Source: Anadara kagoshimensis | Taxonomy: Eukaryota; Mollusca; Bivalvia; Arcoida; Arcidae | NCBI GenBank assembly: GCA_021292105.1 | Contig: CM037863.1 | Span: 3,612,892 to 3,676,891 of the forward strand | DNA length: 64,000 bases | Direction of reading: 5' to 3' | Shown: positions 1-11,971 of the stretch, piece after piece | Layout of the letters: every line of letters starts with the position of its first letter | Position numbering within the stretch: the stretch's first letter is position 1 | Program-made: the position numbers and the translations under genes | The notes under the pieces: generated by a model | What the model was told of the DNA's origin: nothing | Seen by the model: only the letters and a program-made list of their open reading frames with translations | The model's database searches: none

Positions 1-140
1 CCGTGCTCATTTAGAGCTACCATGCATGCTTATTAAGGCAACCATGCTCATTAATTCCACCGTGCGCATTAAGGCAACCATGCTCATTTAGTCCACCGTG
101 CTCATTTAGTCAACTATGCTCATTTAGTCAACCTACTCAT
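1..140. repeat. Degenerate 18-bp satellite, left flank
   Basis: Diverged copies of an 18-bp unit of the form CTCATTTAGTCAACCATG. The same unit reappears, far more homogeneous, from about 1,550 onwards, so this is probably the decayed left edge of the same array, interrupted by the segment between about 150 and 1,540. Confidence 0.7.
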
Positions 141-249
141 TAGTGCAATCGTTTTTATTTAATCAATAAATTAATGATCATAAACTAAAGTCAACCCTAC
201 TTACACGATAACTCTTTTGTTTTCTTCGGGTCGGTAACCAACTTGAATA

Positions 250-358
250 CTCGATTGTCTATTGTTTACTGGCACGTGCCCAGGGTTTTCAAGTTGAACC
301 ACCGGGTAGTTCAACTTGAAACACCTGGGCACGTGCTAGTAAACAATAGACAATCGAG
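250..358. repeat. Near-perfect inverted repeat (arms ~50 bp)
   Basis: Arms at about 250-299 and 309-358 are reverse complements with only a few mismatches and a loop of about 10 bases. Both arms contain the E-box core CACGTG within GCACGTGCC. The stretch TTGAAACACCTGG..CACGTGC recurs in a second inverted repeat at 1,389-1,482, so the two hairpins may be related ends of one mobile element inserted into the satellite. No coding potential. Confidence 0.8.
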
Positions 359-935
359 ATATCCAAAATGAAACAACAAATACAAAAATCATGACATTAA
401 AAATTTATTAAGTCCAATTCTTATAACAAAAAATTTGCTTTTGGGATCGTAATTTGAACATAGATCGGTATGTTCGTGCTCAATGTATTAAACATGTTTA
501 AGCATAACAATGTTGACGGGAATCTTTTTAGCCAAGTATAATGCTAGCCTACAACGTAAAATTGCGGACATATATTAAATACTCTTTTACAAATTCGAAC
601 TTATACGTACCTATTCCATTACCTTAAGTGAAAGCACCCATTTGAGATGGACCGCCGTCATCAAGCATTGGGTGTAGATCTACGGCTTTTTGTAAAATTT
701 TGAAAATGTCCTGTTCTTCGTAACAGTCTTCTATGGTTTTATATGTATTTTGGGTAATAAAAACCTGTTCATTTTGAAATCTAATGCTTGACTCAATATT
801 TCGTCTGAATTGTAGTCAGACATCTTGAACAGTGTGTATGGAATTAACAAACTCCGTGCGTTTGTTTTTCAACTTTCGCTCGTGCGTGAAATGACATTGC
901 ATTATTTCTAAAATTTAAAAAGAGAAAAAGAGGAC
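359..935. other. AT-rich non-coding stretch
   Basis: No credible exon, no homology that I recognise and no tandem repeat. It lies between the first hairpin and a tRNA-like sequence. Confidence 0.6.
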
Positions 936-1006
936 TTCAGTCGGGATACGAACTCACAACCTCTTCATTGCCAAGCAGGCTTGCTATCCATTGGGCCAGA
1001 GTAGGA
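936..1006 (-). pseudogene. tRNA-Arg-like relic or SINE head
   Basis: Read on the minus strand, an A-box-like TGGCCCAATGGATAGC and a B-box-like GTGAGTTCGTATCCC are correctly spaced, followed by a T-rich run that could act as a Pol III terminator. The D-arm wording resembles animal tRNA-Arg genes. The anticodon arm does not fold into a clean 5-bp stem, so a functional tRNA is unlikely. A tRNA pseudogene or tRNA-derived SINE head is the better call. Confidence 0.45.
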
Positions 1007-1388
1007 CTTACGACTGATAGGTGTTAAAAGGGAGACATATATTTAGTATTTGCTTGATAATTTTCTGCCTTCATGATTTTCTTTTTCGAAAATGATACTA
1101 GATTTTGATTGTGTATTTTTAATAAAATAATCACTTGCAATATTTTTAAACTGCTGTATGAATGGTTACTGGCTATAGTATTTTTTAATGAATGAATTTT
1201 CTTTAATTTACCTGACAAAGTCTTGATTTATTCATTTATGTATTTATTATACAATATGAAATTAATTTTATTGTTATACTCTAGTATATTTTAAACAATT
1301 AATTTGATTTTTTAATCATTTGTACACATTATTTTGAACTGTATTATTGTCATCGTGTAAGTCAGTTACGAACCTCGTCGTCGGGGTC
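1007..1388. other. AT-rich non-coding stretch
   Basis: Nothing recognisable. The short open frame here on the minus strand has no family features and looks like chance. Confidence 0.55.
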
Positions 1389-1482
1389 CATCAATTTGAA
1401 ACACCTGGCACGTGCTCGTAATCCCTCACCGCTTCGCGGTTCGGGATCACTAAACGCACGTGCCCAGTGTTTCAAATTGATG
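1389..1482. repeat. Nested palindrome with CACGTG arms
   Basis: Outer arms CATCAATTTGAAACAC and its complement flank GCACGTGC-type sequence. Inside is a second stem (ATCCC..GGGAT) closed by CCGCTTCGCGG. It shares its arm sequence with the hairpin at 250-358. The whole 94 bases could extrude as a cruciform. Confidence 0.75.
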
Positions 1483-1546
1483 AACGCCTCTGACTCGGTT
1501 AGTAACTATTACTTGTTCTTTCAACAATGTTATTTAGGTCAACAAT

Positions 1547-2635
1547 TTCCCTTGTCCCACTCATCTTCCAGTAAACTTGCTCATGTACATTACTATGCTA
1601 ATTATGTTCATTAGGACAACTGCTCTCGTATAGTGAATTATGCTTATAAAGACAAATTTTTTATTAATTAAACCAACCATGCCCTTCAGGTCAGCCGTGC
1701 TAATAAGGCCAACCTTGCTTATTTAGTCAACCATGCTCATCTAGTAAACCATATTTTACTCCACAATGCTCATTAGGGAAACTGCCCTCGTATTGGTATT
1801 GATGCTCATTAAGTCAACCATGTTCGTCTAGCAAACCATACTCATCTAGTCAACCATACTCATCTAGTCAACCATACTCATATAGTCAACCATACTCATC
1901 TAGTCAACCATACTCATATAGTCAACCATACTCATATAGTCAACCATACTCATATAGTCAACCATACTCATCTAGTCAACCATACTCATATAGTCAACCA
2001 TACGCATCTAGTCAACCATACTCATATAGTCAACCATACTCATATAGTCCCATACTCATATAGTCAACCATACTCATCTAGTCAACCATACTCATCTAGT
2101 CAACCATACTCATATAGTCAACCATACTCATATAGTCAACCATACTCATCTAGTCAACCATACTCATCTAGTCAACCATACTCATATAGTCAACCATACT
2201 CATATAGTCAACCATACTCATCTAGTCAACCATACTCATCTAGTCAACCATACGCATCTAGTCAACCATACTCATATAGTCAACCATACTCATATAGTCA
2301 ACCATACTCATATAGTCAACCATACTCATATAGTCAACCATACTCATATAGTCAACCATACTCATCTAGTCAACCATACTCATATAGTCAACCATACTCA
2401 TCTAGTCAACCATACTCATATAGTCAACCATACTCATCTAGTCAACCATACTCATCTAGTCAACCATACTCATATAGTCAACCATACTCATCTAGTCAAC
2501 CATACTCATATAGTCAACCATACTCATCTAGTCAACCATACTCATCTAGTCAACCATGGTCATCTAGTCAACCATAACTCATCTAGTCACCATACTCATA
2601 GTCAACCATACTCATCTAGTCAACCATACTCATCT
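1547..2635. repeat. 18-bp satellite array (CATACTCATCTAGTCAAC)
   Basis: Diverged units from about 1,550 become a nearly pure array from about 1,815. Units alternate between two variants, TCATCT and TCATAT, in a non-regular order, with rare point variants (TACGCA) and small deletions near 2,047 and 2,590. Two of the three plus-strand frames stay open because 18 is a multiple of 3, but neither begins with an in-frame ATG, and the third frame and all minus frames contain stops. I read it as satellite DNA, not a gene. Confidence 0.95.
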
Positions 2636-3635
2636 NNNNNNNNNNNNNNNNNNNNNNNNNNNNNNNNNNNNNNNNNNNNNNNNNNNNNNNNNNNNNNNNN
2701 NNNNNNNNNNNNNNNNNNNNNNNNNNNNNNNNNNNNNNNNNNNNNNNNNNNNNNNNNNNNNNNNNNNNNNNNNNNNNNNNNNNNNNNNNNNNNNNNNNNN
2801 NNNNNNNNNNNNNNNNNNNNNNNNNNNNNNNNNNNNNNNNNNNNNNNNNNNNNNNNNNNNNNNNNNNNNNNNNNNNNNNNNNNNNNNNNNNNNNNNNNNN
2901 NNNNNNNNNNNNNNNNNNNNNNNNNNNNNNNNNNNNNNNNNNNNNNNNNNNNNNNNNNNNNNNNNNNNNNNNNNNNNNNNNNNNNNNNNNNNNNNNNNNN
3001 NNNNNNNNNNNNNNNNNNNNNNNNNNNNNNNNNNNNNNNNNNNNNNNNNNNNNNNNNNNNNNNNNNNNNNNNNNNNNNNNNNNNNNNNNNNNNNNNNNNN
3101 NNNNNNNNNNNNNNNNNNNNNNNNNNNNNNNNNNNNNNNNNNNNNNNNNNNNNNNNNNNNNNNNNNNNNNNNNNNNNNNNNNNNNNNNNNNNNNNNNNNN
3201 NNNNNNNNNNNNNNNNNNNNNNNNNNNNNNNNNNNNNNNNNNNNNNNNNNNNNNNNNNNNNNNNNNNNNNNNNNNNNNNNNNNNNNNNNNNNNNNNNNNN
3301 NNNNNNNNNNNNNNNNNNNNNNNNNNNNNNNNNNNNNNNNNNNNNNNNNNNNNNNNNNNNNNNNNNNNNNNNNNNNNNNNNNNNNNNNNNNNNNNNNNNN
3401 NNNNNNNNNNNNNNNNNNNNNNNNNNNNNNNNNNNNNNNNNNNNNNNNNNNNNNNNNNNNNNNNNNNNNNNNNNNNNNNNNNNNNNNNNNNNNNNNNNNN
3501 NNNNNNNNNNNNNNNNNNNNNNNNNNNNNNNNNNNNNNNNNNNNNNNNNNNNNNNNNNNNNNNNNNNNNNNNNNNNNNNNNNNNNNNNNNNNNNNNNNNN
3601 NNNNNNNNNNNNNNNNNNNNNNNNNNNNNNNNNNN
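2636..3635. other. Assembly gap of exactly 1,000 N
   Basis: One thousand consecutive N, a placeholder length. The satellite runs into its left edge and does not reappear at its right edge, so the true array length is unknown. Confidence 0.99.
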
Positions 3636-4448
3636 ACCTATCATTTTGATAAATATATTTTGATTTTGATTTAAATTTTAAATTTCTGATAATCATTAAT
3701 TAAACTAATCAAGCTTCGAGCAACTGGATTAAGTATTCTACTTAATTTTGAAATTAACAAAATAATTTAATGAGCAACTACGAAACTGTGGCTCTGTCAC
3801 ATGCGAGAAAAAAGCAACAAAAAAGCAATATTGGAGTATTTACCAATAAGGAAAATTAACATTTGTATAATATAATATGTAATATTTAAAGAGTAATTGT
3901 GAAACTGCAGTAAGAAAAATATAGATATTTGAGCACGTATCGATAAGTATGTTAAAATATATCTATTGGTCATTTTGCGTGATATTTGCACAAGATTTAA
4001 CTATATTTATAAACATAAATTCCTAAATATTTATTCAGTAATTTCTACCCGAAATTATTAATATCCAAGCAATTTTTAATTTTCAATATATTCATAGTTT
4101 TAAGTGTCATTTTGAAGACCATTTCAAAATTTGAACCAGATTTAACTATATTTAGAAATATAAATATAAATTCCTATTTATATATTCAGGAATTTCAATC
4201 CGAAAATATTAAAATCCGAACAACTTTTAATTTTCAATATGTTCAGAACTTTTAAGTGTCATCTTAAAGGGCTTTTTAAAATCAAAACATCTTAACTCAA
4301 TTTTGAGAATTATTAAATATAGGAAATTTTGCAAAAATACAAGTTATAATACTATGAGTTAATGAGTTATTGTTGAAACTGCGACTTAGTCAAATAAACG
4401 AAAAACGCAGAAAATATATATATTTGATATATATATATATATATAATA

Positions 4449-4493
<45 letters not shown>

Positions 4494-6115
4494 ATATATA
4501 TATTTGATAAGTATGTTAAAATATTTTTATTTTATGGTCATTTTGCGTGATAGAGTGTTTCTAGCACCAGATTTAACTAGATTTAGAAACGTAAAATTAA
4601 TATAAATTCCTAAATATATACAGTACTCAGGATTTTCTATTCGAAAATATTAAAATCCGAAATAAATTTAATTTTCAATATATTCAGAAATTTTAGGTGT
4701 TATCTTGGAGAGCATTTTAAAACTTTAACGCCTGTATTTTACCTAATTTTGAACGACAATAAAAATAGGAAAATTTGCAAAAATACAAATTATGATACTA
4801 TGAATCAATGAGTAACTAATGTGAAACTGCAACTTAATTAGTCAAAAAAAAAGAAAATATTCCAAAATAAATTGAGCCTTTATCAGTAAGTACAATAAAT
4901 ACTGGAATAATATAATATATAGAGGATCTTGCATGAGTGTTTATGTAATATTGAATTTATTAAACGAGTTGAATAATTTTTTTATGCAACGATAAGTATG
5001 TTAAAATATTTCTATTTTATGGTCATTTTGCGTGATACGAGTTTTTTTGCACATGATTTCATTATATTTATGTATGATGAATTATGATTTACGTGTGCAA
5101 ATTGTACCAGAGTACTGCAGTCTGTTAAAATGAGAGAGAGAAAAAGCCAAAAGATACATATATTTGAAAATTGAACTATATTTATAAATATGAATTCCTA
5201 AATATTTTTTCAGGAATTTTAATCCGAAAATGTTACAAAAGCAAACAATTTTTAATTTTCAATAAATTAGTATGTTTGTTTTAGATCGATACATAATATA
5301 TTCAGTACTTTTAAGTGTCATCTTGAAGTGCATTTTAAATTATAACATCTGTGTTTTACTAATTCACAGTAACATTAAAATGTAGGAAATTACAAATTAT
5401 AATAATCTAAGTTAATGAGTTATTGTTGAAACTGCGACTTAGTCAAATAAACGAAAAAAGGTAGAAAAATACATATTTTTTAGCACTTATCGATAAATAT
5501 GTTAAAATATTTCTATTTTATGGTCATTTTGCGTGATACAGAATTCTTTGTACCAGATTTAATTATATTTATGTATGATGAATTATGAATTACGTGTGCA
5601 AATTGTACCAGAGTACTGCAATCTGTTAAAATGAGAGAGAGAAAAAGGCAAAAGATACATATATGTTAAAATTTACCTATATTTATAAATATAAATTCCT
5701 AAATATTTTTTCCGGAATTTTAATCCGAAAATGTTACAAAACCAAACAATTTTTAATTTTCAATAAATTAGTATGTTTGTTTTTGATCGATACACAATAT
5801 ATTCAGTACTTTTAAGTGTCATCTTGAAGTGCATTTTAAATTATAACATCTGTGTTTTACTAATTTGCAGTAACATTAAAATGTAGGAAAATACAAATTA
5901 TAATAATCTGAGTTAATGAGTTATTGTTGAAACTGCGACTTAGTCAAATAAACGAAAAAAGGCAAAAAATACATATTTTTAGCACTTATCGATAAATATG
6001 TTAAAATATTTCTATTTTATGGTCATTTTGCGTGATACAGAATTCTTTGTACCAGATTTAACTATATTTATGTATGTATGATTACAGATGATTTACGTTT
6101 GCAAATTGTACCAGA
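3636..6115. repeat. ~500-bp AT-rich satellite, about five copies
   Basis: The landmark TATGGTCATTTTGCGTGATA recurs at about 4,533, 5,019, 5,518 and 6,017, with a diverged copy near 3,965. Spacing is about 485-565 bp. Each unit also carries GAAACTGCGACTTAGTCAAA and a TTTTTAATTTTCAATA segment. The last two units are the most alike, suggesting recent local amplification. No coding frame survives across units. Confidence 0.9.
4414..4503. repeat. (TA)n microsatellite
   Basis: Almost pure alternating TA with a few TT/AA slips, inside one unit of the ~500-bp satellite and not seen in the other units, so it expanded after that unit formed. Confidence 0.95.
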
Positions 6116-6360
6116 GTACAGCTTGTATTGAGATTATAAAGATCACTAATATCAGATATAAGTTACCAATACATCAAAGTATATAGACTGACAATATTAA
6201 TACTTAATTATAACAGAAATATTCACATTACAATAAAGGTTGAACATCTGATTTTAAAACACATTGACAGGTTTAAGATATCTTGTTATATTTTGACAGT
6301 TTGTCGCCAGTTTTATATCATTTATAGTTCTATCTGATGGGTAAAATCACGAATATTTAC

Positions 6361-7031
6361 CGTACAGATCTGTCGAAAATTTAACATTAAACTAACCAAT
6401 TGGTGCCGATTTGACACTTCATTTTAACTTCTCGTTAGCTTCAGTGCAGATCTGTCGAAAATTTAACATTAAGCTAACGAATTGATACCGATTTGGCACT
6501 TCATTTTGACTTCTCGTTAGCTACAGTACAGATCTGTCAAAAGTTTAACTCTAAGCTAATAAATAAATGCCTAAACTGCTTTATCTCTACTGGTTTTCGG
6601 TAGATTGTATCTATCTCTCACCAGGTTTTTGTACATTAGCTATATACATCTGGACCACTAGGCAACCAAGCTTCGACACGTTTTATTAGCTCGGTGTTAA
6701 ACTTTCGACAGGTCTGTACTGCATATTTCGACAGTTCTTCGGTAGCTTCTATCTATCTATTGAGTCAAGAACTATCTATTTCTCTGGAACTTTCCAGCCA
6801 TTTGCTAGCCATATCGTGGCCACTTGGCTTCCGAGTTGTTGACTCCTCTTTGTTAGCTCAGTGTTAAACTTTCTCTAGGCCTGCACTGTATACCGCGACA
6901 GTTCTCTATCTCTTGGGTCGATAGCAATCCATTTTTCGGCCGGCTACTCGGCGTATCATGGCCACTTGGCAATCGAGCTTTGGTTCCTTTTTGTTAGCTC
7001 AGTGTTAAGCTTTGTACAGGTCCGTACTGTA
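6361..7031. mobile_element. Nested copies of TACAGACCTGTC-type TIR elements
   Basis: Begins with the terminal motif CGTACAGATCTGTCGAAAAT and ends with its inverted relative near CAGGTCCGTACTGTA. Internal copies of the same end motif at about 6,443, 6,527, 6,700 and 6,870 show several elements nested or tandemly arranged. Each end continues into GTTTAACA..TTAGCT. No transposase frame is present, so this is a non-autonomous (MITE-like) family with further members at 8,699-8,931 and 25,391-26,280. Confidence 0.65.
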
Positions 7032-8216
7032 GATAAAAAATGAAAAATTATGATTTAATATATTTGATATAGATTCTGTAATAATAATCCATGGTTCAGT
7101 TCAGGTTGTTATCAATCACCGTTAATAGGTTAACGCTATATATATAATTATGTATATACATAATTTTTCGTAAAGAATGACGTATATCGGTCATTTTAAT
7201 TAACTTGATTGATTGATTTATTAAACTTAAATATTAAGGGCAGTAGTCAAGGCATAGAGTACATTCCGCGTATTTTCTCTGTATCCAAAATTACCCAGGT
7301 CTCTGTATCCAAAATTACCAATGTCTCTGTATCCTAAATTACTCAGGTCTTTGTAGGTCTCAGTTTCACAATTAGTTCTTTACTTAGATTTTCATTAACT
7401 AAAATCTGACAAATTTTGCCAATTATTTCTAACTACAAGTCAACATTTTTGTTTGACAAAACAAACAGCAGATGTTACAACCCTCCTGAAGTGATCTACA
7501 AAATGTCACCTTAAATTGAAAGATTTCTTAAATTTTGGCATTTTTGTGGAACTATAACTCAAACTTTTTGACAAAAGGAAAAAGCAAATGTTACAACCCT
7601 GTAGTGATCTACAAAATGACACCTTAAATTGCAAGATTTCTAAAAATTATCAAAATTATTCAAACCAATTAGACAAATTATAGTTATGGAAAATCTTAGT
7701 TAAGGAATGATTGTGAAAACCGATGCCTGGATATATTTGACACTCCATAGTTCCATGTACTTTTCATTCCATATACCATTTTTTTAAATGTATTTTATGA
7801 TTGAATTTAAAAAAAATGGTATATGACACTAGTATTACTGATGAGTAATTGTATTCCGAAACGGCCGTCTAGCGCGGTAAAATTAAAACTAGTATAGTAT
7901 GTAATTTTGATTATTTTGATTATAACTGCATAAAAATATGATAGTCTGATACTAAAACTTTTTAACTTCTTGAATGTACCTAAAACAATTTAAGTATGTT
8001 GATTGTTTTGATATTAATGTATACCCATAAAAGATTATGAACAGTAATGCCAGAGAGAAAGTTTGTTTTGACAACATACACATTTATGAACTTTAAAAGT
8101 AAGGTATGATCATCTTTGTACTAGTGACAATGTCATGGCCTAAAAATCAAAGTCTAATTACTATAACCTGGTTAAATTAAATTAATGTATATTTTTGCTT
8201 AATGCTTGTAATTATG

Positions 8217-8218
<2 letters not shown>
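7032..8218. other. Non-coding stretch with small repeats
   Basis: No gene. About 7,440-7,640 holds two imperfect ~115-bp copies sharing TGTTACAACCCT and GTGATCTACAAAATG. A hairpin (ATATACCATTTTTTTAAAT and its complement) sits at 7,770-7,825. The rest is AT-rich sequence with nothing recognisable. Confidence 0.6.

Positions 8219-8268
<50 letters not shown>
8219..8268. repeat. (CT)n microsatellite
   Basis: Fifty bases of uninterrupted TC dinucleotide. Confidence 0.98.
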
Positions 8269-8271
<3 letters not shown>

Positions 8272-8698
8272 GAAGTTCTGGAACCGGGTATTCTATCAAA
8301 AGAAAGTTTTTAAATGGTTAAGAAAACTGGCGTAAATAATTGACCTTGGACAATTTAATCACACTTGTGGATTTAAATGTAGGTGGTGATCGGCGCTGAA
8401 ATCCTTATACATGTGCTCTGGAACAAACGCTCACTCCAACAAGATTTCCACTCATGTATAAGTGAACTAATTTTTACTGAGAAGTAAAACAACAGTACTC
8501 GACTCCGGATCCACTCGAATATATTTAGAAAACATACTTATCTCAGTAACCGACATACTAGGTCGTTAGTTTTCTTCTGGAACTCCGGTTTCCTCCACAA
8601 TCCGAGATTTGATTTATAAGTAAAGAAATCTTGACTGAGACGTAAAACAACATTACTCCACTCCACTTAAAAGATCATTTTAGGATAAAAACGTACGG

Positions 8699-8931
8699 TA
8701 CAGACCTGTCCAAAGTTTAACAATAAGTTACTGAATTGGTGCCGAATCGTCAGCGTCTTTCTGTGGTTTGTTAGCTCGACAGCTTTCAGTAGCCTCTATA
8801 TACCTCTGGTCACCTTCTCGGCAACTGGGTACCCAATGTCTTGTGTCACTTGAAAATCCAGGATTCGACTTTTTACATTAGCTCGGTGTTAAACTTTTGA
8901 CAGGTCTGTACTGTATCTAAGTCACCGACAT
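8699..8931. mobile_element. TIR element, TACAGACCTGTC family
   Basis: The left end TACAGACCTGTCCAAAGTTT matches the right end read inverted (AAACTTTTGACAGGTCTGTA). About 230 bp, no coding frame. This is the simplest, un-nested member of the family in this window. Confidence 0.7.
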
Positions 8932-10628
8932 ACTGAACAGTAATATTGTACAGAGAGCACACATGTATGACCATCAAGAACCAGGGTGACAGTAGATATT
9001 GTTATTGTGTCTTTAAAGGTGTTAAAATATCAGTTATTTTTACAGTTTAGAAACAGAAGAAATATTTCCACTCCAAAGTCTCAAGGATACATATAACTAT
9101 ATCAGTCACCGACATACTGAATACTGAGGTCGTTGGTTTTCCCCAGCATTGCAACTTCCTCCTTTATCCGAGATTTGACCGCCTCGATATAAGCGCAAAA
9201 AATTTGACTGAGACAAAAACTATATTACTCCCCTCCACTGAAAAGTCTTTTCTAGGTCAGTTACCGACATTACAGAGAGCATATGACCAAAACGATCCAG
9301 GGGTGACACCGGATATTGTTTTTTATTAATAAAAGTGTAAACAATTAAGTATGTTTTCACAGTTTGGATACAGAAATGGCTCAAATTTAAACGTTAAAAG
9401 TTCATGGAAAAAATGTTTGGCATCGTTAATTACACAGTCTAAACAAACGTTCAAAACAAAAAGAAATTCCAGATCCTTGGAATCGAGAATATTGCACCCC
9501 CGTGGTTATCGAGGCTCTCAAAATGTTGTACTGCTATACGTTACAATCGAAAACAGATATCAATCCATGTCTAAATCACAATCCCAAAGCAAAGTAAAAA
9601 CTTAGAAAACTTAAACTGAACACGCGAACTTTCATCTCCCGTTTACAGCTGAAAAATTATAAAGTAGACAGATTAATAGAGGAAAGGCCACAACTAACTG
9701 CATGAAACAAATTACAAAAAATCACATTTTCAGTTGGAGCTGTGATGAATCGAATTTGTTAACATGCGAGTTTTCTAAGATAGTCGTATTTCGAAAACAC
9801 TAAGAATTATTATCGCGTACTCTACTTGGTACATGTATTAGGCAGGTACAAAATATCACAAACCTTAAATGTCAACATATTCTTCTGAAATTATGTCTAT
9901 AGTAACCAAATTATGGTAATACACAATAGAAGATATAAATTTAAAAAAAAACATAATTCCGATGGCATTTTTACAACCAGTTCGATTTTATTTTAACGTT
10001 TTATGTTAATTTATCGTATAATACTTATGTCGTTGGGGAAGCGACTGCAACAATTTGGGGGAAAAATGAACTCGGACACCTTTAATACAAAAAACAACAA
10101 AAATATAAACAGCATTTCATAAAATTCGCGGCCTTCTTGGTGCATGAATTGAGCATTAATTAATTTTTCTTTAAGAACAGATATTACATACCACAAGCTT
10201 TAAATGTAAACATATAGATTCATTTTGATGTTTGACTTTAGTAACCGAATTATGATTACACCAATTGACAGCTTAATGTAGAAAAAATATAAATACCTAA
10301 ACCAACAACAAATATATTAACAATGATTCCAACTATTTTGTTTTAAAATATCTATTAGAACTAGTGATATGTGATGTTTTATGTTATTTTACTAACTACC
10401 CCGTGTGTTTAGGATACTCCTCTGGAATGTTGTCTTTGATTGCCGGATGCTGATAATCCCTAAATGACATGTTAAAAACATTAATAATAAAAATTCCAAA
10501 ACAAGATATGTGGTTAGTTATGGAATTTTCATATTACAGTTTTTGCCTAATGTGGTGTAGCGCAAAAAATATTTACGGGTGCTTCCCCCTAATTATCACT
10601 CTAAATGAAGTAATTTCGCTTAATTATA
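8932..10628. other. Non-coding stretch with dispersed repeat fragments
   Basis: No gene. Related fragments near 8,575-8,670 and 9,130-9,240 share TTTCCTCC and GAGATTTGA followed by TTGACTGAGAC. The 9,565-9,605 piece (AAATCACAATCCCAAAGC) belongs to the family also seen near 18,390, 23,460 and 30,390. 9,606-10,628 shows nothing beyond AT-rich sequence and a weak direct similarity between about 9,860 and 10,200 (AACCTTAAATGTCAACATA and a relative). Confidence 0.55.
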
Positions 10629-10653
10629 ACACACACACTGACACACACACACA

Positions 10654-10684
<31 letters not shown>

Positions 10685-10687
10685 CAT
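10629..10687. repeat. (AC)n microsatellite
   Basis: AC dinucleotide run with a single TG and one CC interruption. Confidence 0.97.
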
Positions 10688-10995
10688 AAGCACACAAAAC
10701 TTAAATAGTCATAAAAAATGTTCGAAGGCTTAAAAAGGATCGGACATTCGTCATAAAAATGATCCTAGACCTTGAGGTATTAAGACAAGAAAGGCGTATT
10801 AACCAAAACCCAATATACTTTTCGACCGAAGTTTTGAAAAGTGTGTCAGGCGTACGATTGTAACAGCTAACCGTTATAGGGGTCAAAATCAATTTAGTTA
10901 CATGTATGTCTTCTATTTCTAAAGAGTTATGTATTAAAATCATCTTGAAGAAATCTGATATCCTTTCGACAGCAACAGAGGGCTGCATGACTAAA

Positions 10996-10997
<2 letters not shown>

Positions 10998-11041
<44 letters not shown>

Positions 11042-11068
11042 CCAAGCGAAGACAATAGAGGGCGCCAA

Positions 11069-11110
<42 letters not shown>

Positions 11111-11208
11111 CCAAGCGAAAGCAATAGAGGCGCCAAGACCTCTCTCTCTCGTTCCAAGCGAAGATAATAGAGGGCGCCAAGACCTCTCTCTCTTTCTTTC
11201 TCTCTCTC
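10998..11208. repeat. (CT)n tracts separated by a 30-bp spacer, three copies
   Basis: CT tracts of falling length alternate with the spacer CGTTCCAAGCGAA followed by AATAGAGGGCGCCAAGA, at about 11,038, 11,107 and 11,150. The spacer copies are nearly identical, so the compound unit was duplicated while the CT length changed. Overlapping minus-strand open frames of Arg-Glu repeats are produced by the CT tracts alone. Confidence 0.92.
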
Positions 11209-11655
11209 ATCGAAAAAGTCAACACAAACACACTGAAGTGCAAAAAATATCCGTATACTTACACTATATATTGTTAACCTAGTTATACAAAAGGAAGATC
11301 ATCAAAGACAATCAAGGTAATTTGTACTAAGTGATAAAACATTGTAAATATACAAATATTGATAAATCATTTTTCAAACTTTATACCAACGCGGATCTGC
11401 ATTTCATTGGTAGATTTTATGTGAATACATGTCGGTTTTTAAGTTAACTTCCATATTCTCTTAGTTACAAATCCTAGGATACAGAATTTGGGTTTTCCAT
11501 CATTTTGTTTTGATTTTTTATATGTAACTTCATTTCTACTCATTTTGTATTTTTGTTATTACACATTTTTAGAGTGCATCTTGTTTTATCATCACACTTG
11601 TTAAGAATGTTGTTCCAAATTACTTCTTATAAGATAAAACAAATGTGTTTATGTA
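11209..11655. other. Non-coding stretch
   Basis: AT-rich. No exon, repeat or hairpin that I can support. Confidence 0.5.
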
Positions 11656-11883
11656 CAGTCAAACCTGTCTATAAAAAGACCACCTAGAGGAACCAGTAAA
11701 AGTGGCCTTTATTGGCAGGTGACCCTAAATACTTTTAAAAACAGTCAATCCCGGCTATAAAGGCATCCCATGGGAACCAGTGAAAGTGGCCTTTATGGGC
11801 AGGTGACCCTTATATACACTTTTACATACATTTATTTCCGGCTATAAAGGCATTCCATGGAACAAGTGAAAGTGGACTTTATG
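11656..11883. mobile_element. Tandem relics of CAGTCAAACCTG-TIR element
   Basis: Three successive, diverging copies of a module that begins ACAGTCAAACCTGTCTATAA (later CAGTCAATCCCGGCTATAAA) and contains GGAACCAGTAAAAGTGGCCT. The same ends bound complete ~180-bp copies at 19,638, 33,229 and 42,708. The CAGT..CCTG..TATA terminus resembles pogo/Tigger-type TIRs. That assignment is inference. Confidence 0.65.
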
Positions 11884-11971
11884 TCGTTGTTGTTGCTGTT
11901 GTTGTTGTTGTAGTTGTTCCTGTTGTTGTTGTAGTTGTTGTTGCTTTTGTTGTGAATGTCGTTGTTGTTGC
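11884..11971. repeat. (TTG)n-rich imperfect microsatellite
   Basis: GTT/TTG trinucleotide run with interruptions (GCT, TAG, CCT). Confidence 0.9.

Noticed and set aside
1810-2635. CRISPR-like regularly spaced array, or a gene for a YSSSQP hexapeptide protein
   Set aside because: There are no unique spacers between repeats, only contiguous 18-bp units. The open frames lack any in-frame ATG, and the sequence is eukaryotic satellite.
2616-3696. Long minus-strand open frames of about 350 codons
   Set aside because: They consist of N from the assembly gap.
10701-11243. Arg-Glu-rich 180-codon open frame on the minus strand
   Set aside because: It is translated from (CT)n tracts, with no conserved domain outside the repeat.
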